Source of the DNA: Clostridium rhizosphaerae
GTDB lineage: Bacteria > Bacillota > Clostridia > Clostridiales > Clostridiaceae
NCBI RefSeq assembly: GCF_016765585.1
Contig: NZ_JAESWC010000002.1
Location: 930,001-994,000 of the forward strand
Direction of reading: 5' to 3'
Length of the DNA stretch: 64,000 bases
The translations under genes and the position numbers were made by a program. The notes under the pieces were generated by a model. The model saw nothing but the letters and a program-made list of their open reading frames with translations. It was not told the DNA's origin and ran no database searches. Below, one piece after another: positions 51,188 through 59,814 of this stretch (the stretch's first letter is position 1; each line of letters opens with the position of its first letter).

Positions 51188-52984
51188 TTACTTTAAACCC
51201 TTTTTAAAGCTATCCCATTTGCTTAGGTTGCTCTGGCTTGCCAGGAGCTTTTCTCTTAAGGAGGCATCATTGTATTCTACAGAACACACCTTTGCTCTAA
51301 GTGCATGGCTCTTTAAAAGCTTATACAATACAGGCGAAGTGTTTTTCGCCAATTCCTCGGTTGTTTCATCTGAAAACTGGACTTTTTCTCGTTCTGCTTC
51401 CTCATAAAGCTTCTCAATATCTTTTGCATCTGCAAGATCATATTTGTATAGAAGATTTTCTTGGGAAAACCAGGTGTAAAGTTCCATTTCGTAATTGTTT
51501 AGCCTCTTTACTACTTCTTCATCCTTTTCAAGCTTTCCAGCATAGGTATTCCAAAGCGGCAAAAGCTCACTTCCTCTTAAATATTTAGAAACAAAATCCT
51601 TTGAAGCCTTTCCTAAGAGTTTATCGGCAATCTTTTCCACAGTCACATTATTATCGCCGCTATTTTTAAGAATGTAGTTTAGGATATTATCCTTCCTGCC
51701 CGTGTCATGATTTATTAACTCTTCCATATAAGCCACAGTTAAAGGCATCTGAGTATAGTGAAGGAATTCTATTCTTGAAGGTGAATTCTGAAGCTGTGCC
51801 TCGTTAAGAGGAATAAGCGCTAAACTTTTAGGGTCTTTCAATCTCATGTAGGCGTAGCGTTCAAATAGATATTGAAGCTCTTTATCATAGGAAAGGTTTA
51901 GGCTGCCCCTTATGTTCTCTGGCAAGCTGACAAGAGACAGGTTTTCATAGTAGGTAGCAAGACCTTCATAAAATTCAAGGAGAGGTGCTTTGAGATATCT
52001 TTCTTCTGGCAGTTTTGCTTCAAAGAAGGAATGGAACATCCTGTGTGATAGAAGCTGCCAGTCCCGTTTATTATCAGGATCAAAGGTGCTTGCTAAATTC
52101 TGTGAGCTTACTCCGCCTATGATATAGTTCTGTTTTTCCCTGCTTTTTCTAAGAATTATCATCGAGTAATTATCCAGCTTGTGGTCAAACAAAACTGAAT
52201 AATAATTATATAGGCTATCTATGCCTTTTTCGGCTTCTGAATCATAGTACTGCTTAGCCTCTGAATCCAGATACACTGTATAACCTTTGCCCTTGGAATC
52301 TGTATGTATATGCTTTTCAAACCTTCCAAAGGTGAAGGTTGCTTGCCTAAGCTCGTACAACTGCATCCAATTTGGGTTTTCTAATTCAGATTCGGCTATG
52401 GTACCTTGTTTGGGATAGGGTATAATAGCCTCCCAGGTATCCGGCACTGCAGACTTTACTGTGATTTTCCTAATGATATCTTCCTTGGGATTATCGTAAT
52501 TAAGAGCCCTCATTGGCAGAGCCAAAACAGACTCTCCTGCAAAGGTCATCATATCCTGATAAATTTGTCCATTGTCGCCGTGTTTTCCAGAGCCTCCAAT
52601 TTGAACATTGTAGGAGTAGTTTATATATTCAGCACCTTCGCTTAATTTATCTATAACTATAATCCCGTTTTGCTCCTTAAAATTCACCTTTCTGTTGAGA
52701 TTGTCCGTACACTTCTCTTCACTGGTATTCATTGCACCCTTTACCAATATAAAAGTTTTTTCTTCTGCTGCCTTTAGAGGCTTTATTCTTACATTCACAT
52801 TAAGCATTTTTTCTTCTACTGAGAAAGGCTTTATTGTGTACTCCAACTCAATTTTTCTCGGATAGCTGTAAACTGCATATATGCCTATAAAGATCAGCAA
52901 AACGGCTAAAAATATGACAGGTTTAATCCACCGATTCTTATTGAACCCTTTTTTCTTAGATTGCTTCTTCTTAATTTTTCCCAT
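51188..52984 (-). CDS. Membrane-anchored M1/M61-like pseudo-metallopeptidase
   Basis: A 598-residue protein with a lysine-rich start, one membrane helix (~21-40) and a large external part. The chain resembles M1/M61 gluzincins: a beta domain, then the zinc-site region QLLSHRMFHSFFEAK followed by LLEFYEGLATYYENL. The HExxH motif is HRMFH (His314-His318), with Arg replacing the catalytic Glu, while both His and Glu340 remain. It can probably bind zinc but not cleave peptides by the usual mechanism. ATG 52984 with GGGGGAG is chosen. It lies between the PTS genes and the mannosidase and may help bind or present glycoprotein. Confidence 0.7.
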   Translation of the reverse strand: MGKIKKKQSKKKGFNKNRWIKPVIFLAVLLIFIGIYAVYSYPRKIELEYTIKPFSVEEKMLNVNVRIKPLKAAEEKTFILVKGAMNTSEEKCTDNLNRKVNFKEQNGIIVIDKLSEGAEYINYSYNVQIGGSGKHGDNGQIYQDMMTFAGESVLALPMRALNYDNPKEDIIRKITVKSAVPDTWEAIIPYPKQGTIAESELENPNWMQLYELRQATFTFGRFEKHIHTDSKGKGYTVYLDSEAKQYYDSEAEKGIDSLYNYYSVLFDHKLDNYSMIILRKSREKQNYIIGGVSSQNLASTFDPDNKRDWQLLSHRMFHSFFEAKLPEERYLKAPLLEFYEGLATYYENLSLVSLPENIRGSLNLSYDKELQYLFERYAYMRLKDPKSLALIPLNEAQLQNSPSRIEFLHYTQMPLTVAYMEELINHDTGRKDNILNYILKNSGDNNVTVEKIADKLLGKASKDFVSKYLRGSELLPLWNTYAGKLEKDEEVVKRLNNYEMELYTWFSQENLLYKYDLADAKDIEKLYEEAEREKVQFSDETTEELAKNTSPVLYKLLKSHALRAKVCSVEYNDASLREKLLASQSNLSKWDSFKKGLK

Positions 52985-53089
52985 TTTCTCCCCCAACAAA
53001 CCAAAGCTTATCCTCTTAAAACTACAGGGCAAGAATCAGCTATAGCTTTACTTCTTGCCCTGCACATGCTCAAGCTATATTTGATTAAT

Positions 53090-53401
53090 TTATAGGTTTA
53101 CTATTTTTACTGCTTCCTCTACAATAGCCTTGGCATTTTTTATTGCCTTTTGTGCCTCAACTCTGTAGATTGGCTTGTTCTTAAACCTCTTTTCTTCCTT
53201 AACAGCCACATCAGCTGCGAAGATAACCAAATCAGCATTATCAGCTTCCTTTTGTGAAATTTTATTCTCTATTCCTATAGATCCCTGGGTCTCCACCTTT
53301 ATTTGGTGTCCCAGAGTCTTAGCAGCTTTTTCAAGAGCTTCGGCTGCCATGTAGGTATGTGCAATGCCTGTTGGGCATGCAGTAACTGCAACTATTTTCA
53401 T
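53090..53401 (-). CDS. PTS fructose-family EIIB component
   Basis: A 103-residue EIIB of the fructose type, starting MKIVAVTACPTGIAHTYMAA, where Cys9 is phosphorylated. It matches single-domain FruA-B/FrvB-B proteins in length. It passes phosphate from the EIIA at 54588-55037 to the sugar imported by the EIIC just upstream. Confidence 0.93.
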   Translation of the reverse strand: MKIVAVTACPTGIAHTYMAAEALEKAAKTLGHQIKVETQGSIGIENKISQKEADNADLVIFAADVAVKEEKRFKNKPIYRVEAQKAIKNAKAIVEEAVKIVNL

Positions 53402-53458
53402 TTTATCCCTCTTCCCATTTAAGCTTTATTTAAAGTAATTGATAAGGCTGTGCAAAGG

Positions 53459-54505
53459 CTACATTCCTAATCCCTGGTCTTCTTCAACTTCCTGAGAAAC
53501 AGGTTTCTTCAAGGCATTTACCATGGTAGCTGTAACGGCAATACCTACAAGAACGGCTATTATGAACATAAGCTTGTTATCCACAACCGGAAGCACTATT
53601 GGCCCCCCGTGTGGAGCATGGTCCGCAACTTTTCCTAAAGCAGCTACAGCTGCACCAACTGATGAGCCTATCATTATTGATGGTATTACTCTAAGAGGGT
53701 CTGCAGCTGCAAAAGGTATAGCTCCTTCTGTAATTCCTATAAGTCCCATTGCCAGCGCACCTTTTCCTGCTTCCTTCTCAGTTTCGGAATATTTTCTTGG
53801 TGCTAAAAGAGTTGCAACTCCCATTCCAAGCGGAGGAATACAAATAGCTGCCGCAACTGGTCCCATTACTGTTGACAAGCCTTCTGCTATCATTGCTGAA
53901 CCGAACATGAAAGCAACCTTATTTACCGGTCCGCCCATATCAAAAGCAATCATAGCTCCCATAATAAGTGCTAGGAATACTGAACTTCCCTGGCTCATGC
54001 TCTTTAAGCCATTTGTCATGCTTGCCATTAATGAGCTTATAGGATTTCCCAAAACATATATCATAAGTCCGCCAACGATTAATGAAGTTAAAAGTGGAAT
54101 AACAAATATTGGCATTATTGGTCTTAAGTTTTTATGAACCTTCCATCCTTTTATCCATCTTGCAATATATCCTGCTAATAAACCTGCTATGATACCGCCT
54201 AAAAATCCAGCCTTAATGTTGTTTGCCAGAACACCGGCAACCATACCAGGAGCAATACCAGGCCTGTCAGCTATACCATAAGCTATAAAACCAGCTAATA
54301 TTGGAACCATCAGCGAGAAAGCTGCTGAACCGATATCCATCATGTTCTTTAAGATTGGAGCTGTAACAACTGCACCTTTTCCTTCCTGAACTCCACTAAG
54401 CGCGATTGAAAAAGCAATAAGTACTCCACCTATAACAACTATAGGTATCATGTAGGAAACCCCCGTCATCAGATACTCACGCAGTCTTTTTAGTTCTTGT
54501 TTCAT
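53459..54505 (-). CDS. PTS fructose-family EIIC permease
   Basis: A 348-residue permease with about nine membrane segments; typical fructose-EIIC stretches are YMIPIVVIGGVLIAFSIAL, RPGIAPGMVAG, GFLGGIIAGLLAGY, AFDMGGPVNKVA and GAIPFAAADP. ATG 54505 with GGGGGTA upstream is the start. With split EIIA and EIIB next to a GH38 mannosidase, the set resembles the E. coli mngAB pairing for 2-O-alpha-mannosylglycerate, so mannose or a mannoside is a reasonable substrate guess. Confidence 0.92.
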   Translation of the reverse strand: MKQELKRLREYLMTGVSYMIPIVVIGGVLIAFSIALSGVQEGKGAVVTAPILKNMMDIGSAAFSLMVPILAGFIAYGIADRPGIAPGMVAGVLANNIKAGFLGGIIAGLLAGYIARWIKGWKVHKNLRPIMPIFVIPLLTSLIVGGLMIYVLGNPISSLMASMTNGLKSMSQGSSVFLALIMGAMIAFDMGGPVNKVAFMFGSAMIAEGLSTVMGPVAAAICIPPLGMGVATLLAPRKYSETEKEAGKGALAMGLIGITEGAIPFAAADPLRVIPSIMIGSSVGAAVAALGKVADHAPHGGPIVLPVVDNKLMFIIAVLVGIAVTATMVNALKKPVSQEVEEDQGLGM

Positions 54506-54587
54506 TTTTAATACCCCCAATAATTAAAATAATTTATTATTTCAAATCCTTTAAAAATTATCTCTTAAAGGATTATCAATCAGTTAA

Positions 54588-55037
54588 CTAGCCTACCTCA
54601 ATATCGCTCAAGGCATCAAACACTTCTTGCTCCGTGCGCGCCTCTCTAAGCACCTTGACAAATTCTTCATCCATAAGCTTTCTAGAAAGCTGTGCAAGTA
54701 TCTTTAGATGAAGATTTTCCGTATTCTTTTCAGGCACACCCAGGAGAAATATCAGATCAACCAGTTCGTCATCGACAGAATTCCAATCTATCCTGTTGTT
54801 TAATTTTGCAAATGCAACTAATGCCTCGTTTACCGTTTCTGATCTGCCGTGAGGAATTGCAATTCCATTTCCCACTCCCGTGCTGAATTCCTTTTCCCTA
54901 TGCAGTACACAGTCTAAAAATTTCTCTTCAGAGGCTATCTTGTTTTCCCTCTTCACTAGGGCTATCAGCTCTCTTAGTGCCTCATTCTTATCTTTTGCCT
55001 CCATGTTCAGTGCTATCAGATTCCTGTTAATCAACAT
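54588..55037 (-). CDS. PTS fructose-family EIIA component
   Basis: A 149-residue EIIA with the phospho-acceptor His63 in VGNGIAIPHGRSE. It overlaps the end of the PRD regulator gene by 11 bases, so translation of the two is coupled. It hands phosphate from HPr to EIIB and probably also signals to the regulator, which has its own EIIA domain. Confidence 0.93.
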   Translation of the reverse strand: MLINRNLIALNMEAKDKNEALRELIALVKRENKIASEEKFLDCVLHREKEFSTGVGNGIAIPHGRSETVNEALVAFAKLNNRIDWNSVDDELVDLIFLLGVPEKNTENLHLKILAQLSRKLMDEEFVKVLREARTEQEVFDALSDIEVG

Positions 55038-57003
55038 ACATAAATTCCTCCATAATCCTATAAACTTCCTCGCTGTCCTTCGAATTTTTCAGAAGGGCTC
55101 TATTCTCACTGGATTCTATAAAGTTATATAAGCCTCTAACCCATTTTGTTGACCTTTTAATATTATCCGGGCTTATACATAGCAGAAACACTATATCCGT
55201 TTTTTCGCTTCCCCAATCTATCGGCTTCTTTAATATGCTTATGGTAAGGCAGGAAGTCTTAACCAACCTAGGTTCTCCATGGGGAAGTGAAATCCCCCAG
55301 CCCAAGGCGGTAGAATAAACCTTTTCTCTCCCTAAAACACTATCAATAAATCCCTTCTCAACATATCCTCTTTTCACAAGACCTTCACACATCTCTCTGA
55401 GCAAATCTTCCTTGCTGAATTGTTCCTTTCTTATGAAAATCATGCTTTTGTCAATAAATTCATGTACTGTACTTTTGTCTGCACCTCTGCTTGTTAAGTG
55501 GTCTATATACAGATCAATCCTTCTGATATCATTCTGGCTCAGAAGCGGGCTTATCATAAGCACAGGCTTTGCAGCCGTAACAGGCACCGTGGATATCACT
55601 ATGTCCACATCCTCAAGCTTCCTATGTTTGAGTTCAATTGCAGATATTACATCAACTATTTCTACTTCCTTAAAGCTTCTCTCAATTCTGGCAGATATTA
55701 TCTGAGAGGTGCCAATTCCGCTGGCACATACAACAAGAGCCCTTAGAGGATTTTTATTTCTCTCTACAGCTGCTGCTAAATGAAGACATATATAGCCTAT
55801 TTCCTCCTCCGGCATAGTAACACCAATGTATCTCTCAAATATGGTATTGGTCATGCAAGCTGCTCCAAAAATTTCCATGTAGTTTTCTTTTATTTCTTTT
55901 AAAATAGTATTTCTTAGGGTTAAGCCGTATTTTAGTCTGTTAATTGTAGGCCTCAGATGAAGAATTAATCCATTCATCAGCTGTTTGTCCTTGCTTAAAC
56001 TGATATTCAGGGCTCGCTCAGCTACAGAAACTATTTCCTTCGCCATAATCACTGCAAGTTCATTTTCACTTTGTTCTTCAAAGCTGACCTTAATATCACA
56101 GCTTTTTCCCTCCAGAATCTTTGTGCCCAGTATGTGCAGCAGTATGTATCCTATTTCAGCCTCAGGCAGTTTTACCTTAAAGGAGCTTTCAATATCAGCT
56201 GCAATCTGCCTGGCAATCTCATATTCTTCATTTTCTCTAAGGCCTTTAAGAGTTTCCTCCGAAAGCTTAATGTCCTTCTTTTCCTCAAGCCTCTTGATTG
56301 CTATTGCTATATGCATTATTAGACTTATAAAAGCCTCATCTGAGAACTTAAATTGTAGCTTGTCCTCAGCCTTGTTAACTATTTTCTCTAATAGACTATA
56401 ATCAATATTAACTAAGTCTTTTAATTTGGAAATTGAGTTATGATCTATCTTGCCCTCGTAGTCTTCAGAAATAAGTTCATTTAGTTCAACATATCCTTTA
56501 TTACTGACTAATAAGGAAGCAACAGCTTTTCTCCAATCCTCTTCACTGCCAACTACTTCTATACCGTGATTTGGCTTTTTCAAAAGACCCAGATTAAATT
56601 TAGACAGCCATTCTTCTACCCTTTCCAAGTCCTTCTGAAGAGTTACACGGCTTACATATAAGCTTTCAGAAAGCTCTCTGGCAGTAGTTGAAGTCTTGCA
56701 CATAAATAAAACCTTCAAGATATGATTCAACCTATCCTCCGGAGAATATGGTTCCACATAGTTTGCACTATCCTTAATTTTATTTATAAGCTCCAGTTTC
56801 TTTTCTTCAGGGCCTTCAATGGTTATGCCCACACCTGGTTTTTTACTCAGTTTCAAATCTGCTTTTAAAACAAGGCTCTCGAGTTTGGCAAAATCATTTC
56901 TGATAGTTTTATTGGATACCTTTAATTGCTCAGCAATATAATCCACTGATACAGGTGTGTGGTTTTTCAAAACCAGCTCCAGTATCTTTTGCAGCCTATC
57001 CAT
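55027..57003 (-). CDS. PRD-domain transcriptional regulator with EIIB-like and EIIA domains
   Basis: A 658-residue MtlR/ManR-type activator: N-terminal HTH pair (~5-60 EQLKVSNKTIRNDFAKLE and ~100-125 SESLYVSRVTLQKDLERVE), two PRDs (~180-385) with ISLIMHIAIAIKR and IGYICLHLAAAVER, an EIIB-like domain at ~410-490 (ALVVCASGIGTSQIIS), and a C-terminal EIIA (~515-655) with GWGISLPHGEP. It heads the PTS-mannosidase operon and likely activates it when the sugar is present. The same architecture occurs at 21447-23558 with different sequence. Confidence 0.9.
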   Translation of the reverse strand: MDRLQKILELVLKNHTPVSVDYIAEQLKVSNKTIRNDFAKLESLVLKADLKLSKKPGVGITIEGPEEKKLELINKIKDSANYVEPYSPEDRLNHILKVLFMCKTSTTARELSESLYVSRVTLQKDLERVEEWLSKFNLGLLKKPNHGIEVVGSEEDWRKAVASLLVSNKGYVELNELISEDYEGKIDHNSISKLKDLVNIDYSLLEKIVNKAEDKLQFKFSDEAFISLIMHIAIAIKRLEEKKDIKLSEETLKGLRENEEYEIARQIAADIESSFKVKLPEAEIGYILLHILGTKILEGKSCDIKVSFEEQSENELAVIMAKEIVSVAERALNISLSKDKQLMNGLILHLRPTINRLKYGLTLRNTILKEIKENYMEIFGAACMTNTIFERYIGVTMPEEEIGYICLHLAAAVERNKNPLRALVVCASGIGTSQIISARIERSFKEVEIVDVISAIELKHRKLEDVDIVISTVPVTAAKPVLMISPLLSQNDIRRIDLYIDHLTSRGADKSTVHEFIDKSMIFIRKEQFSKEDLLREMCEGLVKRGYVEKGFIDSVLGREKVYSTALGWGISLPHGEPRLVKTSCLTISILKKPIDWGSEKTDIVFLLCISPDNIKRSTKWVRGLYNFIESSENRALLKNSKDSEEVYRIMEEFMYVD

Positions 57004-57042
57004 AATTTTACCTCCCTTACATTAATTTCAACTTACAATTTT

Positions 57043-57071
57043 ATTATAACGTTTTCATATGCTGCCTTCAA
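57043..57071 (-). promoter_or_regulatory. Promoter of the mannosidase-PTS operon overlapped by a cre site
   Basis: Minus strand: -35 TTGAAG (57066-57071), 17 bases, -10 TATAAT (57043-57048). ATGAAAACGTTATAA (57044-57058) matches the CcpA cre consensus with one mismatch and covers the -10, so glucose repression is expected. Confidence 0.7.
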
Positions 57072-57294
57072 TATGTCAAGCGGCCCTATTTCCTTCCTCA
57101 TCGATGTGGTAAAAGCTTACTAATTTAAACACTTATATGTAGAAACTTTTAATTTTATATAATACCTATGTTACGCCACCTGTTTATCACATAAGGAAAT
57201 AGTTATCTCGCAGGCCATAGATATTTCTCATGGTCACACTCCTTATTCCTCCCTCATATTATAATCATGAATTGATTTATTATTGGAGGAATAT

Positions 57295-57675
57295 ATGTTC
57301 ATTAGTTATCCGGATTACGAAGAACTTTATCGTGCTCCCAGATACAGTATAACTGTCAATACCGCTGAAAAAAGAATGACCTTGTATAGAGACGGAAAAG
57401 TGTTTAAAACATATCCTATAGCTATAGGTAAGCCTTCAACACCAACCCCGAAAGGAACTTTTAAGATAATTAATAAAGCAGTAAACCCAGGCGGTCCCTT
57501 TGGTGCAAGATGGATGGGCTTAAATGCTCCAAATGGCGACTATGGGATCCATGGCACAAATAATCCCTCTTCTATTGGAAAAGCTGTATCAAACGGATGC
57601 ATCAGAACGTATAACAATAATGTTATAGAAATATTTAACCTGGTTCCCATAGGCACAATAGTAACAATCGTATAG
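57295..57675 (+). CDS. L,D-transpeptidase (YkuD domain)
   Basis: A 126-residue, single YkuD-domain protein. The catalytic motif is YGIHGTNNPSSIG then AVSNGCIRTYN, with His and the nucleophile Cys in the normal places. It lacks a signal peptide or LysM domain, unlike many cell-wall transpeptidases, so it may act on spore cortex or be released otherwise. GGAGG precedes ATG 57295. A decayed relative of its 5' end lies at 44510-44587. Confidence 0.9.
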   Translation: MFISYPDYEELYRAPRYSITVNTAEKRMTLYRDGKVFKTYPIAIGKPSTPTPKGTFKIINKAVNPGGPFGARWMGLNAPNGDYGIHGTNNPSSIGKAVSNGCIRTYNNNVIEIFNLVPIGTIVTIV

Positions 57676-57689
57676 AGTAAATAAATTTT

Positions 57690-57741
57690 ACAAAACAAAA
57701 AAGTATGGGTCTTTAATCCATACTTTTTTGTTTTGTAAAAT
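57690..57741. terminator. Bidirectional terminator
   Basis: AAACAAAAAAGTATGG and CCATACTTTTTTGTTT arms form a long hairpin between the transpeptidase gene and convergent citX. Confidence 0.85.
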
Positions 57742-58261
57742 AATCAAGCGCCATTTTTTCTATTCTATCAGTCAAATCGCTAATTTTATGCCTTCTGCTT
57801 CTTCCGCACTCAAAAGCATTATTGCCGCATAAAAAACATCTTCTTGATGCTATTCCAAGTTCTTTTCTTGAAATTTGTTTTCCTTCTTTACTTATGACAT
57901 CAAAATCAAACAATCTTCCTAAAGCATGCTTTTCTTCAATGTCAGTTGTGAGTTTTTTAATCTTATGCTCAGATTCATTAAATACAGCAAAGTATTCAGG
58001 ACCGCTGTCTTTATAGATTATTTTTTCACTAATCTTATTTATTGAGAGTTCATCTAATTTCTTATTAAATATTGAAAGTCCCTCATCAAAAATCTGCTTT
58101 ATAAGCAAGTTATATTTTCTGTTTCCAGGTATATTAAGTTTATATGATATAATTGTACATTTGTACTCAATAAGCAAATGTTCCTGATACCTAACTCTTT
58201 CTTCTCTTGCATCAAGTATATCCATAAGGCTCTGCTCTACACCTTCAAAAGATAAACTCAC
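57713..58261 (-). CDS. citX: CitX-like apo-citrate lyase phosphoribosyl-dephospho-CoA transferase, orphan
   Basis: A 182-residue CitX-family protein: ILDAREERVRYQEHLL, LNIPGNRKYN, EKHALGRLFDFDVI and RRCFLCGNNAFECGRSRRH are the family's landmarks. CitX attaches the 2'-(5''-phosphoribosyl)-3'-dephospho-CoA group to the acyl carrier CitD of citrate lyase. Neither citDEF nor citG is in this window, so the partner is elsewhere or the protein acts on another carrier. The start is GTG at 58261 behind GAGG. The stop overlaps the terminator arm shared with the transpeptidase gene. Confidence 0.88.
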   Translation of the reverse strand: MSLSFEGVEQSLMDILDAREERVRYQEHLLIEYKCTIISYKLNIPGNRKYNLLIKQIFDEGLSIFNKKLDELSINKISEKIIYKDSGPEYFAVFNESEHKIKKLTTDIEEKHALGRLFDFDVISKEGKQISRKELGIASRRCFLCGNNAFECGRSRRHKISDLTDRIEKMALDYFTKQKSMD

Positions 58262-58286
58262 TTTAAAACCTCATTTCGTATAAATA

Positions 58287-59117
58287 CTATTTAGCTGAAG
58301 CTTTTTCCTTTTCACTTAAAACTTCATTCATACTTCCTGTTCTGTAACCAAGCATATCTAAAGTTACATATTTAAATCCTATTTTTTTAAATTCACTTCC
58401 AACCTTGTCCATAACTTCAACATCAAAAAACTTAACTCTGTCCTCTGGAGCAACTTCAATTCTTGCTATATCTCCATGATGTCTTACTCTTAATTGATTA
58501 AAGCCCATATCCATTAAAAACTGCTCAGCTTTATCAACCATAGTTAACTTTTGAACAGTTATTTCATTTCCATATGGGAATCTTGAAGAAAGACAAGCAA
58601 ATGAAGGTTTATTCCAGGTAGGTATGTTAAGCATTTTGGAAAGTTCACGAATGTCATTTTTAGTAAGCTCTGCTTCCTTTAAAGGACTTCTTACTCCCTG
58701 CTCCTTAGCAGCCTTCATACCTGGTCTGTAATCGCCTATATCGTCAAAGTTAGAGCCATCAAGCACATGCTTTAAGCCGTATTTATCCGCTTCTTGTCTT
58801 ACCTTACCAAATAATTCTGTTTTGCAGAAGTAACATCTATTTACTGGATTTTTTGCAAATCCTTCTATTTCTAATTCCTCTGAAACTATTGTAATATGTT
58901 TTGCACCAAACTGTGCTATGTACTTTTGAGCTTCTTTATATTCTCTTTCTGGATAGGTAGAGGACTTTGCTGTTACAGCTACTATTTTCTCTCCTAATTC
59001 ATCATGAGCTACCTTTAATAAAAATGTGCTGTCAACACCGCCTGAATAAGCAATTGCAGCACTGCCTATTTCCTTAAGAATATCTTTAAGCTTTTGAAAT
59101 TTTTGCTGTAAATCCAT
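58287..59117 (-). CDS. larE: Sacrificial sulfur transferase LarE
   Basis: Makes the nickel-pincer cofactor of lactate racemase and related enzymes by donating sulfur. The 277-residue protein has the ATP-pyrophosphatase loop AIAYSGGVDSTFLL, GFAKNPVNRCYFCKTELF and PSFACLSSRFPYG. Cys95, Cys98 and Cys175 form the three-cysteine set that in some LarE proteins binds a [4Fe-4S] cluster, so this may be the catalytic rather than sacrificial type. larA, larB and larC are not nearby. ATG 59117 follows AGGGGG; 59141 is less likely. Confidence 0.9.
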   Translation of the reverse strand: MDLQQKFQKLKDILKEIGSAAIAYSGGVDSTFLLKVAHDELGEKIVAVTAKSSTYPEREYKEAQKYIAQFGAKHITIVSEELEIEGFAKNPVNRCYFCKTELFGKVRQEADKYGLKHVLDGSNFDDIGDYRPGMKAAKEQGVRSPLKEAELTKNDIRELSKMLNIPTWNKPSFACLSSRFPYGNEITVQKLTMVDKAEQFLMDMGFNQLRVRHHGDIARIEVAPEDRVKFFDVEVMDKVGSEFKKIGFKYVTLDMLGYRTGSMNEVLSEKEKASAK

Positions 59118-59155
59118 AGTATACCCCCTAATGTGTTTCATATTGTGTTATAACA

Positions 59156-59695
59156 CTAATATTCTACTACACTAATAGGTATACTGCAAAGTTTTTTATA
59201 GTATAGCCTGTCGCGCTTTAAATTCCTCCAGCTAAAAAGTATAAAAGTAACAGGTTCCCATAATGCAACCCAGCCTATTATAATGAGCCCCTCTTTTATA
59301 ATCTTCATAAAATTTATATGCTGAAAAGCCTCTAGAACTTGTACTAAAACAAGGCACAGCACTAAAAATAATATACCGATTGTCATGTTAATCTTCCATT
59401 CCTTAAACTGTTGTTTTAAGTTGAGTTCAATATCTGAAAGCTTATTGGAAAAATGCTTATGTATGTAGTTATCTAAATTATCTAATTCTCTTTGGTCCTT
59501 TTTTTGTATATGTATTATAAGCTTTAACTTTTCCTCTAACGGATAATTCTTTATGGAATTTAGTATATATTCCTCAAAGTCCTTGCTTATTGTATTTTCA
59601 CTTATAGAGCTGTAACCAAATTGCTGAAAAATTTCTTCAGTGTTTTTTACCGCTATATTTAACTCTATAATATCCTCATCCATAGCATTGATCAT
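59156..59695 (-). CDS. Membrane protein of unknown function
   Basis: A 179-residue protein; residues ~1-100 are soluble and strongly helical and charged, then two membrane helices (~105-125 and ~135-155), ending in the conserved-looking WEPVTFILFSWRNLKRDRLYYKKL. That ending recurs in unannotated membrane proteins of anaerobes as I remember them, but I can give no function. GGGGGG precedes the ATG. Confidence 0.6.
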   Translation of the reverse strand: MINAMDEDIIELNIAVKNTEEIFQQFGYSSISENTISKDFEEYILNSIKNYPLEEKLKLIIHIQKKDQRELDNLDNYIHKHFSNKLSDIELNLKQQFKEWKINMTIGILFLVLCLVLVQVLEAFQHINFMKIIKEGLIIIGWVALWEPVTFILFSWRNLKRDRLYYKKLCSIPISVVEY

Positions 59696-59777
59696 ATTCT
59701 AAGCCCCCCAAATACAAATTCTTTTTAAACAGGCTAATTTATTATATTATTTTAAGCTTTTTTATATACTTATATTT

Positions 59778-59812
59778 TATAAACTGCCTCAAAAACTTGA
59801 GACAGTTTATAA
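59778..59812 (-). terminator. Terminator of the MFS gene
   Basis: TTATAAACTGCCTCAA pairs with TTGAGACAGTTTATAA, one mismatch, just past the MFS stop on the minus strand. Confidence 0.75.
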
Positions 59813-59814
59813 CC

